A stretch of DNA of 64,000 nt from Flavisolibacter longurius. Lineage in GTDB: Bacteria > Bacteroidota > Bacteroidia > Chitinophagales > Chitinophagaceae. Position numbers and translations under genes: made by a program. Position 1 is the first letter of the stretch, and each line of letters starts with the position of its first letter. Location of the stretch: positions 1 through 64,000 of the forward strand of contig JACJGO010000010.1 in NCBI GenBank assembly GCA_014163555.1, in the 5' to 3' direction. The notes under the pieces are model-generated. The model was not told the DNA's origin and searched no databases. It saw only the letters and a list, made by a program, of their open reading frames with translations. Shown here piece after piece: positions 56,391 through 64,000 of the stretch.

Positions 56391-56585
56391 TCAGGCCTGC
56401 AGGCTCATGCGATTGACCACGTCCGCTCCAAAATGATCCTTGGCCACAGCCAGGTCAAAATCCGACAAAGGAGCTCTCAGAACAAGGGTCCGGGTATCGA
56501 TATAAAAGCTATCCGGCGTTACGGTTTTAATAAACTGGGTCAGGCTTTCTAAGGATTGGAATTTTATACGAGTTGTATTCATCAT
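56391..56585 (-). CDS. 64-residue small protein, relative of the gene at 35152
   Basis: A small protein from ATG 56585 or 56582 (MNTTRIKFQSLESL). It aligns without gaps to the 58-residue protein at 35152, sharing the D-S pair, the Asp five residues after that Asp, L-S, and G-A near the end. Its own landmarks are TPDSFYIDTRTL and DHFGADVVNRM. It looks like a single beta-alpha domain. I do not know its function. It is isolated, with an unexplained 535-base stretch to its right. Confidence 0.65.
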   Translation of the reverse strand: MMNTTRIKFQSLESLTQFIKTVTPDSFYIDTRTLVLRAPLSDFDLAVAKDHFGADVVNRMSLQA

Positions 56586-56847
56586 GGTGCAAAACTGTAC
56601 AAAACAGGCAATGAAAAAACTGAGGCACATCAAATTAAAAACTGATTAACACCCATTCGTACCCGTTATTCCGGCGCGGATACACACCAGCGTTATTTTT
56701 TTATATCTGTCCTGATTCCAAAACGTGTAAACAGGAACGTTCCAACAAAATTTAAAGGGGTAATGAAACTGTAGTGCGGATCAGGAAAAGAAGTATTTCT
56801 TTGTTTCGATCCATTTCCTCCTACTCCAATGGAAGCTTTTAAAAAAA

Positions 56848-56875
56848 GAACGTCTGCCAATATTGACAGACGTTC
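56848..56875 (-). terminator. Isolated strong terminator, possible small-RNA 3' end
   Basis: GAACGTCTG at 56848-56856 and CAGACGTTC at 56867-56875 make a perfect 9-base stem with a 10-base loop. On the minus strand seven T follow. The nearest minus-strand gene already has a terminator 200 bases earlier, so this one seems to serve a separate transcript between about 57070 and 56842. Confidence 0.65.
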
Positions 56876-57078
56876 AGTTTGTTTAGTCGAGACGTAGGTT
56901 TAGTTGTACTAGCATGTTTTGATTGCAGGGCAAGATTACAACATCCAATAGCCTCTTTTCGATAGATTAGCCCAGTGCCTAAAATCAATCGGCCAAACCT
57001 GAAAATATTGTCCTTAAGAAGAAACGTGACATTGTATAACAGAACATGATTTTTTCATTGTAGCGGTTATCCAACAAA

Positions 57079-57100
57079 AAAAGCTAACGGAGTAGCTTTT
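57079..57100 (-). terminator. Rho-independent terminator of the alcohol dehydrogenase gene
   Basis: On the minus strand AAAAGCTA and TAGCTTTT form an 8-base stem with a 6-base loop, followed by further T. It is 20 bases after the dehydrogenase stop. Confidence 0.75.
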
Positions 57101-57120
57101 TCCATAAAAAAGAAACGATT

Positions 57121-58215
57121 TTATTTCTTCAGCGAATCCATGTCAATTACAAAACGGTATTTCACGTCGCCTTTCAGCATGCGTTCGTATGCCTCGTTGA
57201 TCTGCTGAATGTTGATCAATTCGATATCGGAAACAATGTTGTTTTTTCCACAGAAGTCAAGCATTTCTTGGGTTTCGGCTATGCCGCCAATCATAGAGCC
57301 GGCGAAACTCCTGCGGTACGGGATAATGCTGAAAGCTGCTACGGGCAGCGGGTTCTCCGGAGCTCCTACCAGCGCCAGGGTTCCATCCACCCGCAACTGG
57401 TACAGGTAGGCATTGATGTCGTGCTGAGCGGAAACGGCATCCAACACAAAATGCAGCTTGCCCGCATATTTTGCCATCTGCTCCCTGTCTTTTGATAAAA
57501 TAACATCATCTGCACCCAGCCGTTTGGCGTCTTCCACTTTTGAAGGCGAGGTTGTGTACACAACCACTTCCGCTCCCATGGCCTTTGCCAGCTTAACTGC
57601 CATGTGACCCAATCCACCCAGACCAACCACACCCACTTTCTGTCCCGGACCTACGTTCCAGTACTTCAGGGGCGAATAGGTAGTGATGCCGGCACAGAGC
57701 AAAGGTGCCGTTGCTGCGGGGTCAAGGTTTTCCGGCACCCGCAAAACAAAAGCTTCATCCACCACAATGCTTTCGGAATAGCCACCATAGGTTTGGGTAC
57801 CCAGGTGCTTGTCCGGCGAATTGTAGGTTTGAATATTTCCCTGCTCACAATACTGCTCCAGGTCTTCTTTGCAATACTGGCACTCGCGGCAGCTATCCAC
57901 CATACAGCCAACAGCTGCCAGATCACCTTCTTTAAACTTTTTTACATGATCACCCACACGAACTACCCGGCCAACAATTTCATGTCCGGGCACACAGGGA
58001 TAAACTGTTCCGTGCCACTCGTTTCTTGCCGTGTGCAGGTCAGAATGACAAACCCCACAAAACAAAATCTTTATCTCTACATCATGTGGCGTGGGGTTTC
58101 GTCGTGGAATATTCAGCTGTTGCAAAAGGGCATCTGCCGCCTCGGTGCCAAAGGCTTTTACTTCTTTTGCCTGAATTCTTGTTCCTCCTTCTGCTGATGT
58201 TCTTAAAACTTCCAT
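57121..58215 (-). CDS. Zinc-dependent NAD(P) alcohol dehydrogenase (CAD/YahK type)
   Basis: A 364-residue cytoplasmic enzyme reducing aldehydes with NADPH. The catalytic zinc ligands are in GVCHSDLHTAR and GHEIVGRV. The structural zinc site is CRECQYCKEDLEQYC. The cofactor loop is GVVGLGGLGHMAVKLAKAMGA. Length and order match the cinnamyl-alcohol-dehydrogenase-like subfamily (YahK, AdhC). It is transcribed alone with its own terminator. The substrate is probably a range of aldehydes, for detoxification. Confidence 0.92.
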   Translation of the reverse strand: MEVLRTSAEGGTRIQAKEVKAFGTEAADALLQQLNIPRRNPTPHDVEIKILFCGVCHSDLHTARNEWHGTVYPCVPGHEIVGRVVRVGDHVKKFKEGDLAAVGCMVDSCRECQYCKEDLEQYCEQGNIQTYNSPDKHLGTQTYGGYSESIVVDEAFVLRVPENLDPAATAPLLCAGITTYSPLKYWNVGPGQKVGVVGLGGLGHMAVKLAKAMGAEVVVYTTSPSKVEDAKRLGADDVILSKDREQMAKYAGKLHFVLDAVSAQHDINAYLYQLRVDGTLALVGAPENPLPVAAFSIIPYRRSFAGSMIGGIAETQEMLDFCGKNNIVSDIELINIQQINEAYERMLKGDVKYRFVIDMDSLKK

Positions 58216-58377
58216 AGTTCAAAATTTAATCCCCTATTGTCTGGGTGGGTAAAGGTAGAAGCAGAAAATTTTCCAACCTTTTCATTCCTACCGGATTTGA
58301 AAAATTTTCAGGCAATCAATTCCTGTGCTTGCTTCAATTGACATTATAACGAAAGGATGAATTAATGCTAAAGCATT

Positions 58378-59559
58378 CTAATCTGTTACTATAAACCAAG
58401 GAATCTCTAGTCGTCCCCGCCGAAGAAGAATCCGGACATCTTCACCGTTTTGCACACGATGGTATAATTCTTTATCCACGGCCACATCGGATGTATCCTT
58501 CTCCGGACCCCAGGGCGTTAAGGTAAGATAATACGTGGTAGACTTACCTGAACTCACCCGTTTGTCGGTAACCCGTGATGCATAAACAGTCGCCGGCGAT
58601 TTGTCGTAAAGACAATTCAGCGTTACCACAACGCCATATCCATAGGAAAAGCCTAGGACACCAAAAAACAACGCAATACCATATTCCTTGGCCGATTGAA
58701 ATAAAAACTCCTTGCTCCTTACAAACAGCAGAAACAGGTATATAGCAGTTATTACCAAAGCTCCTTTAAAAGCATCTTCATACGCAAAAATTGAAAAATC
58801 TGACAGGGCCCGGATAGCAATCCCAAGGCTGGGAAAAAACAGGCTCCAAAAAACAGAGGGATAAGCACTTCCTTTTTCTTCCTGTATTCGGATAAAACCA
58901 CCGGAAAACCTACTGGCCAAAATGCATACCGGCGGCAATGAAAGCGCAGCCCAAAACGCAGCCTCGTAAGGCTGAGGGAAAAAAATGATCCAGCCTGTTA
59001 CCATAGCACCGGCTCCGTTCAGCAGCCTTGCCCGTTTGCGGAAACCTTGCAACTTTTCTTCCCGCTGTTCAACGGTCAACCCTAATTCGTTGTTGGACAG
59101 AATTTCCTGGCGCTCCCTTTCCGCCTTTTGTTCATCCAGGTCGGGGTAGCGATGGGAAAGCCATTCCAGGATCTCACCTTTGCCTCCATAATACTGGCTG
59201 ATCTTGATCCGCTTTTGACCTTTTTCCTGCGGAAGAATATATACGTATTTATCATCGGTACGGTAGCCGGCTATCTGTGAAAAGTAAAGTTCTTTTTTTC
59301 CATAAACGCTTTGCGACCACACCCTGTCCCCTTCAATAACAAAACGCCCTTTGACGCCATCGATAAAACCCAGGATAAAAACCAGGATCATGCCCAGCGA
59401 AATGGGCAGCATAAACCAGAATTTCTGCAACGGGAATTTTTCCTTTTCAGCCGGAAGAAAAGGCATCAAAAACAAATATCCGAAAGCGAAAATCAGTAAA
59501 GGGGTAACGATATAAATGAAGATCCTCCAGCCTTTGGCGAGCTTGTATTCTTTTTGCAT
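58378..59559 (-). CDS. Multispanning membrane protein with PH-like domain, unknown
   Basis: A 393-residue protein from ATG 59559 (MQKEYKLAKGW). Two membrane helices come first (FIYIVTPLLIFAFGYLFLM; LPISLGMILVFILGFIDGV). A soluble part with a PH-like look follows (KGRFVIEGDRVWSQSVYG, KELYFSQIAGYRTDDKYVYI), then a charged helix (QKAERERQEILS). Four or five further helices and a C-terminal soluble domain (YYLTLTPWGPEKDTSDV) end it. I recognise no family. It lies alone on the minus strand, between the dehydrogenase and the gene with a kinase-like loop. Confidence 0.7.
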   Translation of the reverse strand: MQKEYKLAKGWRIFIYIVTPLLIFAFGYLFLMPFLPAEKEKFPLQKFWFMLPISLGMILVFILGFIDGVKGRFVIEGDRVWSQSVYGKKELYFSQIAGYRTDDKYVYILPQEKGQKRIKISQYYGGKGEILEWLSHRYPDLDEQKAERERQEILSNNELGLTVEQREEKLQGFRKRARLLNGAGAMVTGWIIFFPQPYEAAFWAALSLPPVCILASRFSGGFIRIQEEKGSAYPSVFWSLFFPSLGIAIRALSDFSIFAYEDAFKGALVITAIYLFLLFVRSKEFLFQSAKEYGIALFFGVLGFSYGYGVVVTLNCLYDKSPATVYASRVTDKRVSSGKSTTYYLTLTPWGPEKDTSDVAVDKELYHRVQNGEDVRILLRRGRLEIPWFIVTD

Positions 59560-59836
59560 ACCGATAAGGTGCAAAGAATACCAATCTTTGGCAGTTTGGC
59601 AAGTACAGGGTGAAAGAATTTATACGCGGATTTTTTTTCCTCCCATCTCAAAAACAGCCATGCAAGTTATTTCTTTAAAAAACTGACAAATGCTTGCTTT
59701 GGTCCTGATGCAACTCACGCCTAAAGAAAAAGGAGGAAAATACTTTTGACCTGTCTGGATGAAAACAGATAAACCGGGTGCTGTAAGGTTTGCCAGTGGC
59801 AAATCGTATAAAATAATTAATCAATAAAAACTTGGT

Positions 59837-60973
59837 ATGGGCTTTCTGGAAGGTGTAAAGGTGAGTGAAGAAACGGAGAGCAGTGATCTGCGAAAGAAAC
59901 CGTTTTATCCGATTGGGGCAGCCCTGCGGCAGTACCTCAAACAGTATGAACGGGAAGTAAGACTGCCGGTTACCTACGACGATCTGTACAACAACTTGAA
60001 TTATTCCGTTCCGCTGAAGGACCAGAGCGGCAATCCCACTGAATGGGAAAAAGTCATTTATGACATCCGCGAATGGGAGTATATCAGCGAAGGTCTTGTT
60101 GACATTTACGCCATCTTAAAAACCAAAGGCGATCCCACCTATGCCAAACACTGGCGGGTAGATTCCATCGACTATTGTCCGTTTGGCAATTCCAATCCCT
60201 TTCGGGTTAAGATCGTCAACAAAACAAACAACAACCACGACCTGTTTTATGTAAAAAAAGCCGATGCCTCCCGTATATATGGCCTTGAGCTGGAACACCT
60301 GCTGTCTCCCTACCGGATGCGGTATTTTACCCACCGCACTACCCTGATCGAAGAGCACATTCCGGGCATTCCCGGTGATATTTTTATTCAGTCCTACCTG
60401 GATTCACCGCATACCGATAGGGTTCGGTTTGCCAAAGAATTTGTGAAATTTAATGAACGTTGCTTTGTGCGGCTTCTCGGCGATATGCGCAGTTATAATT
60501 TTGTAGTGAACATCATGCCTGATGTGGAAGGCACGCAGTACCGGGTACGTGCCATCGATTTCGACCAGCAATCCTTTGAAGGCAAAAAAAACTTGTACCG
60601 GCCGCAGTTTTTTAAAGACAATGCAACGCTGGTAAAACTGACGCTGGATACGCTTTGCAAAGAAGCCATTGACCAGTACCAGACCGAAGAGCGAACCCTG
60701 ATGGCGTCCCGGGTAACCATCATACGGCACCGCCTTTATGATCTGCTGAATATTATGGGTAATGATGAAATTTCTACTGATGAAAAAACTAGCCAGTTAA
60801 AACGGGAACTGGCCCTGCATTTTGGGAACACAAAATTCCTCCTGTGCCAGTCCATGGGTGAAGTGGTAAAAACACAATTAAAACATACCCTCCAGGAAAA
60901 CCTCTGCCGGATCCAGGAAGCCAAAAAACGGTATGCCGAAAGTACGGTGCAGAAGCTGGCAGTTGTTGCCTAA
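59837..60973 (+). CDS. Unknown protein with kinase-like catalytic loop
   Basis: A 378-residue cytoplasmic protein. I do not recognise it, but the centre has LLGDMRSYNFVVN and, 25 residues on, VRAIDFDQQSFEG. This matches the pattern of the catalytic loop (H/L-G-D-x-x-x-x-N) and the metal-binding loop (I-D-F-D) of aminoglycoside-phosphotransferase-like kinases. A preceding segment (FYVKKADASRIYGLELEHLL, then TLIEEHIPGIPGD) could be the ATP lobe with a Lys and a Glu. The first 100 residues and the helical C-terminus (KTQLKHTLQENLCRIQEAKK) are unique. The start is ATG 59837. It is followed by the OFA transporter 75 bases later. Confidence 0.7.
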   Translation: MGFLEGVKVSEETESSDLRKKPFYPIGAALRQYLKQYEREVRLPVTYDDLYNNLNYSVPLKDQSGNPTEWEKVIYDIREWEYISEGLVDIYAILKTKGDPTYAKHWRVDSIDYCPFGNSNPFRVKIVNKTNNNHDLFYVKKADASRIYGLELEHLLSPYRMRYFTHRTTLIEEHIPGIPGDIFIQSYLDSPHTDRVRFAKEFVKFNERCFVRLLGDMRSYNFVVNIMPDVEGTQYRVRAIDFDQQSFEGKKNLYRPQFFKDNATLVKLTLDTLCKEAIDQYQTEERTLMASRVTIIRHRLYDLLNIMGNDEISTDEKTSQLKRELALHFGNTKFLLCQSMGEVVKTQLKHTLQENLCRIQEAKKRYAESTVQKLAVVA

Positions 60974-61048
60974 AATACAAGCTGGAAATTTCATGCAACA
61001 GCTCAATCTTTATAAATTTTTAGTTTACGGGAACAGTAAAAACAGGCT

Positions 61049-62224
61049 ATGAAAAACAAATGGCTTATGGCGTTGGCAGGCATGACCCTGCAGTTATCAA
61101 TCGGTTCTGTTTATGCATACAGCGTCTGGATCAAGCCCATACAAGCTCTTACCCAATGGGATGCCGGCCAGCTAAAACTGGCGTTTAGTTTTGCCATTTG
61201 TACACTAGGCTTAACAGCCGCATTTATGGGTCGCTTTGTACAAAAGATCGGTCCTGTAAAAGCAGGCTGTATCAGTGCCCTGTATTTTGGGTTAGGACTG
61301 GCCGGAACCGGTTATGCTATCGCCATACAATCCCTGCCCTTGTTCTATCTTTTTTACGGATTGATAAGCGGCATTGGTCTTGGCTTTGGATACATCACTC
61401 CTGTTTCCGTAGTGGTTAAATGGTTTCCGCAAAAACCAGGTTTTGCTTCAGGATTGGTGATCATGTCGTTTGCAGCCGGGTCTATCTTGGCCTCACAGAT
61501 TATTTCACCGATGGTGCAATCATTGGGGGTTTCGGGTGCATTTTATACGCTGGCGGCGGTCTATTCTTCTATGATGGTATTGGCTTCGCTTTACCTGGCG
61601 CTGCCGAAAGTTGCAGCCGTTGTATCGACAAATACTAATTCCAAAAATGCATCCGCACCTGCATTGGTGAAAGATGTCCGGTTTTATGGCTTGTGGCTTA
61701 TGTTGTTTTTCAACACCACGGCCGGCATTGCCCTGATTGCCGTTGCAGCCCCTATGGCTAAAGACGTTATCAACATCAGTGAAAAAGCCGCCATTGCTTT
61801 TGTAGGTACTATCGGTCTATTCAATGGATTGGGACGACTGGCCTGGTCAAGCATATCGGATAAAATCGGACGGTGGAAAACCTTCACCAGCTTTTTTCTT
61901 ATTGGCGCTTTTTGTTTTTTACTCCTGACACAAACCACGAATGTCCTGGCCTTTGAGGTGCTGGTGTTTTTGATCATCAGTTGTTATGGCGGTGCCTTTG
62001 CCACCATGCCCGCTTTCATAAAAGATATTTATGGCGCCGACCATTTAGGAGCGGTCTTTGGCTATGTACTTACCGCCTGGGCGGCTGCCGCCTTTGCCGG
62101 TCCGTTGTTGATTGGTATAACAACCGATTATGCCTTTGTTTTTTACCTGTTTGCCGGGTTCCTGGGCTTTACGGCCCTGCTTAGTTTTCTTCTCAAAAAG
62201 AAGCTGACACCTGTTGCCGCATAA
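61049..62224 (+). CDS. OFA-family MFS transporter (oxalate/formate antiporter-like)
   Basis: A 391-residue inner-membrane transporter with twelve hydrophobic segments. The OFA signature appears early (LQLSIGSVYAYSVWIKPI) and in SGIGLGFGYITPVSVVVKWF with GFASGLVIMSFAAGS; a second half repeats the fold (GRLAWSSISDKIGR). OFA transporters move oxalate, formate or other monocarboxylates. The next gene is pyruvate formate-lyase, so formate export is the likely role here. Confidence 0.9.
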   Translation: MKNKWLMALAGMTLQLSIGSVYAYSVWIKPIQALTQWDAGQLKLAFSFAICTLGLTAAFMGRFVQKIGPVKAGCISALYFGLGLAGTGYAIAIQSLPLFYLFYGLISGIGLGFGYITPVSVVVKWFPQKPGFASGLVIMSFAAGSILASQIISPMVQSLGVSGAFYTLAAVYSSMMVLASLYLALPKVAAVVSTNTNSKNASAPALVKDVRFYGLWLMLFFNTTAGIALIAVAAPMAKDVINISEKAAIAFVGTIGLFNGLGRLAWSSISDKIGRWKTFTSFFLIGAFCFLLLTQTTNVLAFEVLVFLIISCYGGAFATMPAFIKDIYGADHLGAVFGYVLTAWAAAAFAGPLLIGITTDYAFVFYLFAGFLGFTALLSFLLKKKLTPVAA

Positions 62225-62382
62225 GCTTTGCTAAATACAATTTCAATATTTTTTCACTTGGAATAGGAATGGTAATAAGCAGTTCCCGGGTTTGAATTGT
62301 ATTGTTCTATCCTATTGGCCAAAACGGCCCAAAATCAATTTTCCCTATGATAGTACTCACCTTTCGGCAGCAGGGGCAAATC

Positions 62383-62390
62383 TAAGTTTG
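62383..62390 (+). promoter_or_regulatory. Candidate -7 element for pflB
   Basis: TAAGTTTG fits TAnnTTTG exactly, 20 bases before the pyruvate formate-lyase ATG at 62411. This would give a very short leader. A partly symmetrical TTGGCC-AAAAC-GGCCCAA about 60 bases upstream may bind a regulator. Confidence 0.4.
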
Positions 62391-62410
62391 CTCCTCAAAT
62401 TTCAACCATC

Positions 62411-64000
62411 ATGGAAACGATCAACAACGTTATTTCATTCAAACCCGGTGTATGGAACACATCTATCGACGTAGCCGATTTCGTCGTCAAGAACATACGT
62501 CCTTACACTGGTGAAGCCGCGTTTTTAGCCGGCCCTTCCCAACGGACCATCCGGTTGTGGGAGGAAAGCAAAAAGGCGCTGCAACAGGAAAGAGAAAATA
62601 ACGGTTGTCTTGCTATTGATACCGAAACCATTTCTACCATCACTGCTTTTCGTCCCGGCTATATTGACCCGGCAAATGAAGTCATTGTCGGTCTTCAAAC
62701 AGATGTATTGCTGAAGCGGGCCATGAAACCGTTTGGCGGTATCAAGCTGGTAGAATCGGCTGTAAAAGAACGCGGACTGGAGGTTTCAGAAAAGGTTGTG
62801 GAGATATTCAATTATGCCCGCAACCACAACGAAGCGGTGTTTAGCGCCTATGATGCGGAGATCCGCACCTTTCGCTCAAAACATGTGCTCACAGGTCTTC
62901 CCGACAACTATGCCCGCGGCCGATTGATCGGCGACTTCCGACGGGTTCCGCTTTATGGCACTACCCTGCTGATTGCTGCCAAAAAAGAAGACTTCGCCAA
63001 AACATCCGGTGAAATGTCTGATCACCTGGTGCGCTTACGCGAAGAGATCAGTTACCAGATTGCAGCCTTAAAAGACATGACAGCCATGGCGGCAGAATAC
63101 GGTTTTGACATTTCACGACCGGCAGAAAATGCCCGTGAAGCTGTTCAGTGGCTTTACTTCGCTTACCTCGCTGCCGTGAAGCAACAGGACGGCGCAGCTA
63201 TGTCATTGGGCAATGTTTCTTCTTTCCTGGATATATTTATCGAAAGAGATCTGAAATCAGGTTTGCTTACCGAAGAAGAAGCACAGGAACTGGTGGACCA
63301 GTTTGTGATGAAGCTTCGCCTCGTACGCCATCTTCGTCCCGCATCGTATGACGGCATTTTTGGCGGCGATCCTACCTGGGTAACGGAAGCCATTGGTGGT
63401 ATGCTGCACGATGGCCGCACCAAGGTGACGAAAACCTCTTACCGATTTTTACAAACATTGTATAACCTTGGCCCTTCTCCCGAGCCGAATTTAACTGTAT
63501 TGTGGTCAGAAAACCTGCCGGAACCGTTTAAACAGTTTTGTGCGAAAGTGTCGATTGACACCTCCTCGATCCAGTATGAAAACGATGACCTGATGCGAAC
63601 CTCCCGTGGCTCGGATGATTACGGGATCGCCTGTTGTGTTTCTTACCAGGAGATTGGCAAAAGCATCCAACATTTTGGGGCACGGGCCAACCTGCCAAAA
63701 GTTTTACTGTTGTCGCTTAATGGCGGCCGCGAAGAAGCCGAAGGTGTGCAGGTCATTAAAGGTGTTCCCCAATTATCGGAAGGTCCGCTGCAGTATAGCG
63801 AGGTTTGGGACTTATTCAAACATACGTTGAGTGAACTGGCAAGGGTGTATGCCAAAGCCATGTACATCATTCACTACATGCACGACAAATATTATTACGA
63901 AAGTGCACAAATGGCATTGGTGGATACCGATCCGCGGATTGACATTGCGTATGGTGCAGCCGGAATCTCCATCATTGCCGATTCTTTATCGGCCATTAAA
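62411..64000 (+). CDS. pflB: Pyruvate formate-lyase, N-terminal part (cut by window end)
   Basis: The first 530 residues of a glycyl-radical enzyme that splits pyruvate into formate and acetyl-CoA under low oxygen. The active-site Cys pair is in YGIACCVSYQEIG near residue 410; AIDTETISTI-type and GRLIGDFRRVPLYG segments match the family. The glycyl-radical loop lies beyond the window, so its presence cannot be checked. The start METINNVISFKPG is the ATG at 62411. An activating enzyme is expected downstream. It feeds acetyl-CoA to pta-ackA and formate to the OFA transporter next to it. Confidence 0.95.
   Translation, partial: METINNVISFKPGVWNTSIDVADFVVKNIRPYTGEAAFLAGPSQRTIRLWEESKKALQQERENNGCLAIDTETISTITAFRPGYIDPANEVIVGLQTDVLLKRAMKPFGGIKLVESAVKERGLEVSEKVVEIFNYARNHNEAVFSAYDAEIRTFRSKHVLTGLPDNYARGRLIGDFRRVPLYGTTLLIAAKKEDFAKTSGEMSDHLVRLREEISYQIAALKDMTAMAAEYGFDISRPAENAREAVQWLYFAYLAAVKQQDGAAMSLGNVSSFLDIFIERDLKSGLLTEEEAQELVDQFVMKLRLVRHLRPASYDGIFGGDPTWVTEAIGGMLHDGRTKVTKTSYRFLQTLYNLGPSPEPNLTVLWSENLPEPFKQFCAKVSIDTSSIQYENDDLMRTSRGSDDYGIACCVSYQEIGKSIQHFGARANLPKVLLLSLNGGREEAEGVQVIKGVPQLSEGPLQYSEVWDLFKHTLSELARVYAKAMYIIHYMHDKYYYESAQMALVDTDPRIDIAYGAAGISIIADSLSAIK

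Larger units (their letters stand above)
56586..57120. other. Intergenic stretch with two minus-strand terminators
   Basis: 535 bases. Two terminators in the same orientation (57079-57100 and 56848-56875) enclose about 200 bases without a coding frame, listed separately as features. The left part is AT-rich and empty. Confidence 0.5.

Noticed and set aside
59737-59750. AATACTTTT half-site resembling the nitric-oxide palindrome
   Set aside because: Single half-site only, no inverted partner, upstream of no related gene.

Overview
The window looks like a chromosomal segment of a soil or freshwater Bacteroidota bacterium, most likely of the family Chitinophagaceae. The reasons are the SusC/SusD pair with a hybrid two-component regulator and a Bacteroidota-type ECF sigma factor, candidate promoters of the Bacteroidota form (-7 element TAnnTTTG), little Shine-Dalgarno signal, and several small proteins of Bacteroidota type. 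No rRNA, tRNA, CRISPR array or insertion sequence was seen.

Layout. 1-3.4 kb: a small accessory patch with a tyrosine recombinase, an XRE regulator, an HNH-type protein coupled to an unknown gene, and a Bacteroidota-specific small protein. 3.9-7.0 kb: an acyltransferase, a broken short-chain dehydrogenase (frameshift plus in-frame stop) and a HAD phosphatase. 7.3-11.0 kb: a GntR-type sugar or acid sensor facing a lutABC lactate-oxidation operon. 11.1-16.2 kb: AI-2E-type transporter, isoaspartyl methyltransferase, penicillin-acylase-like hydrolase and a DUF59 Fe-S assembly protein. 16.2-19.0 kb: a nitric-oxide stress module (NnrS-like protein, Rrf2 regulator, di-iron Fe-S repair protein) with a perfect 28-base palindrome in front of the repair gene. 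20.4-26.2 kb: a reactive-sulfur module (two YeeE/YedE transporters, metallo-beta-lactamase/rhodanese persulfide dioxygenase, TauE/SafE exporter, Crp-type regulator, OsmC protein, cysteine synthase) with two matching CGTGA-N6-TCACG operators. 26.4-28.6 kb: a response regulator, a small protein and a GAF histidine kinase. 29.0-32.4 kb: pta-ackA. 32.5-38.7 kb: a GH30 lipoprotein, several small proteins, a quinone oxidoreductase, a CrtO-like membrane protein and a hypothetical.

39.3-54.2 kb is a polysaccharide utilisation locus read entirely from the minus strand: hybrid two-component sensor, ECF sigma factor, a 74-residue anti-sigma-like stub, SusC, SusD, a BNR-4 propeller protein, a GH88/GH105 unsaturated-uronyl hydrolase, GH16 and DUF2264. 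The enzymes point to a uronic-acid-containing glycan. After it come metY, a small protein, a zinc alcohol dehydrogenase, an unknown membrane protein, an unknown protein with a kinase-like catalytic loop, and an OFA-family transporter followed by pyruvate formate-lyase (cut by the window end). pta-ackA, pfl, the OFA transporter and lutABC together suggest an organism that can shift between respiration and acetate/formate fermentation.

The least described items are two tiny protein families, each present twice in this window, the protein with a kinase-like loop, the operators of the sulfur and nitric-oxide modules, and two candidate small RNAs marked by isolated terminators.
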